Origin: Hufsiella ginkgonis
Lineage (GTDB): Bacteria > Bacteroidota > Bacteroidia > Sphingobacteriales > Sphingobacteriaceae
Direction of reading: 5' to 3'
NCBI RefSeq assembly: GCF_009834915.1
Contig: NZ_WVHS01000003.1
Coordinates: 525,988-589,987 of the forward strand
Length of the DNA stretch: 64,000 nucleotides
Within the stretch, counting starts at the first letter, position 1. Every line of letters starts with the position of its first letter. A program made the translations under genes and the position numbers. Positions 62,305-64,000 of the stretch are shown here, piece after piece. The notes under the pieces were generated by a model. The model was given only the letters and a program-made list of their open reading frames with translations. It did not search any database and had not been told where the DNA came from.

Positions 62305-64000
62305 TTACCTGCGCCGGGTGACGGGAAATTGCGAAATGCGAAGTTGCGTGCAACCGTATGGGACCAGGATAATATCTTCCGCCGGTCCGGCCTCTACTCC
62401 ATAAATGGTACTGTAAGGCAGCGGTCCGGCCATGCCGTTGTAAAGCTGCCATGAAGGAACCGGGCGCCCTTTGGCCCTGATCTGCACCGGCGCGTTTTCA
62501 AGATTCCAGGGGTAGAGGGCCACTTCTCCCTTTTTTTCGAACATGTAACTGGTTTCCAGTTGAGTAACGGGTGTTTCAATCAGCGCGTAATTCCATGGGG
62601 TGGCAGGGAACACTTCATCGTATGAGCCGTAATCGTCGGCATCCTTGTCATTGGCTACGTGCTTCACCTGTTCGCCGATCTTCAGGGCATACGTAATGGG
62701 GCCTCGTTCTACGGATATCGAATTTTCATACCATGTATTTTTAAAGATGTGCATGGGGAGCTGCAGTTCCACCACATCCCCCGACTTCCAGTTGCGGGAG
62801 ATCTTAACCACCTGGTTGCCTGTTGCTTCCCGGAACAGGGCGCCGTTTATCCTTATCGCGGCGTTTTTGCACCATCCGGGGATGCGGAGGTGGAACGGGA
62901 ATGTTACAGGCCGGGCTTTCGTATCCGTCGTGAGCGTAAACCGGATGGTTTCATCAAAAGGGTAATTTGTATCTTCTGTAAACGAGATCTTTATGCCGCC
63001 GGCCACGGTAGCCGTTACTTCGCTGGCTGAATAGACCAGTGCGGCGATTCCCTTATCCGGCGTGGTGTACCAGAGGTTTTGCGTGAATTTCGGCCAACCC
63101 TGGTGCATGTTCGAGGTGCAGCAAGGGTAGCCGGTGAGCAGGCCGTAGCAAACGTCGGTACCCCCATGGTTGTCGCCGAAGTTGCGCATCTGGCGCGTAA
63201 GCATCACCTGGTTGGCTTGCTGAAAGTATTGACGGGCCATAAAATCGTCTGAAGCCTGGGTGGGCAATGCGTTAAACGCGATCTTTTCAAGCTGGTCGGC
63301 ATACGTTACGCTGCCGGTGATGCCGAGCGCGCTTTCCAGCGTGAACATCATTTCTACGGCCGTGCAAAACTCCGATCCCTGGGTGGGGTTGTTGCCGTGC
63401 AACGCCTCATCTCCGCCATAAAGCCCGTGCGCCAGGCCATTGTATTTTCGGATGTCACTAAGGCCTTTTTCCAGCGCATCTGCATATTGTTTTTCCGGGT
63501 GATGCTGGTAGTAAATGATCGGTTCTTTCATCCCCTGGGCAAGGTTTACAGTATGGATACTGCCGGGTTTGCTGAGCATATCCGTGTTTAAAAAGGCGTT
63601 GGTGAAATCGAAAGCCTGTTTATGCAGCAGGTCGCCAAGCCTGAGCAGGAATTTATCACCGGTAATATTATACAGCCAGTACACTACGGCGAGGTTATCG
63701 CCGGCACGGTATTTTGCCCAAAAGGTCCAATGGTCCAGCGGCTTTGCCGGAAGCTCTTTTAACTGGTATTTAAAGTAGCCGGTCATAAGGCTGATCACGC
63801 GCTGATCGCCGGTGGCGGAATAGTACTGCCTGAGGACCTTCAGCATCACCATCTTAGGCCACCAGTCGCGGCTGTTATTGCGCTGGATACCGCGCTCGCC
63901 GGGGTAGTCTGTGGTAGGACCGAAGTAGCCATCGGGTTGCTGGCTTCGGAGCGCCCATTCTACCCAGGGTTTCGTTTTAGCGATCAGCTCTTTGTCGTCA
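62305..64000 (-). CDS. GH127-like beta-L-arabinofuranosidase (DUF1680), partial
   Basis: The frame is open to the right edge; upstream of the first internal Met at 63852 it reads DDKELIAKTKPWVEWALRSQ, then GYFGP and DWWPKM, a continuing GH127 barrel. Further landmarks are YGGDEALHGNNPTQGSEFCT (catalytic Glu and Cys region) and YPCCTSNMHQGWPKF (CC motif). GH127 releases beta-L-arabinofuranose using a zinc-bound cysteine. N-terminal part and start lie beyond the window. The GH92 gene follows after 15 bp, so they are co-transcribed. Confidence 0.9.
   Translation of the reverse strand, partial: DDKELIAKTKPWVEWALRSQQPDGYFGPTTDYPGERGIQRNNSRDWWPKMVMLKVLRQYYSATGDQRVISLMTGYFKYQLKELPAKPLDHWTFWAKYRAGDNLAVVYWLYNITGDKFLLRLGDLLHKQAFDFTNAFLNTDMLSKPGSIHTVNLAQGMKEPIIYYQHHPEKQYADALEKGLSDIRKYNGLAHGLYGGDEALHGNNPTQGSEFCTAVEMMFTLESALGITGSVTYADQLEKIAFNALPTQASDDFMARQYFQQANQVMLTRQMRNFGDNHGGTDVCYGLLTGYPCCTSNMHQGWPKFTQNLWYTTPDKGIAALVYSASEVTATVAGGIKISFTEDTNYPFDETIRFTLTTDTKARPVTFPFHLRIPGWCKNAAIRINGALFREATGNQVVKISRNWKSGDVVELQLPMHIFKNTWYENSISVERGPITYALKIGEQVKHVANDKDADDYGSYDEVFPATPWNYALIETPVTQLETSYMFEKKGEVALYPWNLENAPVQIRAKGRPVPSWQLYNGMAGPLPYSTIYGVEAGPAEDIILVPYGCTQLRISQFPVTRRR

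Overview
The window looks like chromosomal DNA of a Bacteroidota bacterium, probably of the Chitinophagales or Sphingobacteriales (genus not resolvable here). The evidence is several promoters of the Bacteroidota type (-33 TTG, -7 TAnnTTTG), a TonB-dependent receptor beside surface lipoproteins with lipoboxes, GH92, GH127, GH36 and GH18 glycosidases, a CTnDOT-like tyrosine integrase, and an ImuA-ImuB-DnaE2 mutagenesis cassette.

Region 1 (1 to about 14.3 kb) is an accessory block ending at a tRNA-Lys(TTT) gene (14331-14403). A tyrosine integrase (12840-14081) sits just inside the tRNA 3' end, as expected for an element integrated there; the far end lies outside the window. Cargo is mostly defence and toxin-antitoxin genes: a DUF6922/AbiEii pair, a KAP P-loop NTPase, an XRE regulator with a minimal nucleotidyltransferase divergent from a HEPN-domain protein, a VapB antitoxin with a broken VapC, a HigB/HigA pair, and a 1015-residue membrane-anchored STAND NTPase with TPR-like repeats. 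Between these lie fossils: a truncated integrase, IS982 and IS1595 transposase fragments and a serine-recombinase remnant. A 174-bp direct repeat with a nested stem-loop (6369-6542 and 12554-12727) flanks about 6 kb, and each copy abuts a differently broken vapC.

Region 2 (14.5 to 32.8 kb) is chromosomal, starting with a decayed rtcB-prfH RNA-repair pair. Then come two tRNA-Ser genes, a flavin-dependent oxidoreductase, a GH18 chitinase-like lipoprotein, and a probable phytate/phosphate locus (beta-propeller phytase, BIG2/beta-helix lipoprotein, TonB receptor, TPR-HTH regulator). A CHAP amidase, a GH36 alpha-galactosidase and a B3-Q (GOB-like) metallo-beta-lactamase follow. Ankyrin and vWA gene remnants lie after the lactamase.

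Region 3 (32.8 to 45.9 kb) is conserved: yihY/BrkB, thioesterase, mltG and a PASTA protein on the minus strand; ddl divergent; two tandem paralogous lipoproteins; tRNA-Lys(CTT); a small hydrolase, a Dabb protein, an S9 peptidase, a serine hydrolase, an M20 amidohydrolase and an unknown membrane protein.

Region 4 (46 to 58.3 kb) is a run of five co-directional genes. imuA-imuB-dnaE2 is followed after 91 bp by a tightly coupled pair: an M48-like metallopeptidase and a 1823-residue protein combining a kinase-like N-terminus, DUF4011, SF1 helicase, a degenerate REase-like domain and WGR. This pair and the membrane STAND NTPase are the best candidates for undescribed systems.

Region 5 (58.3 to 64 kb) has exodeoxyribonuclease III, a basic-secretory-protein-like metalloprotein, a GH92 alpha-mannosidase and a GH127 protein cut by the window edge, all on the minus strand.
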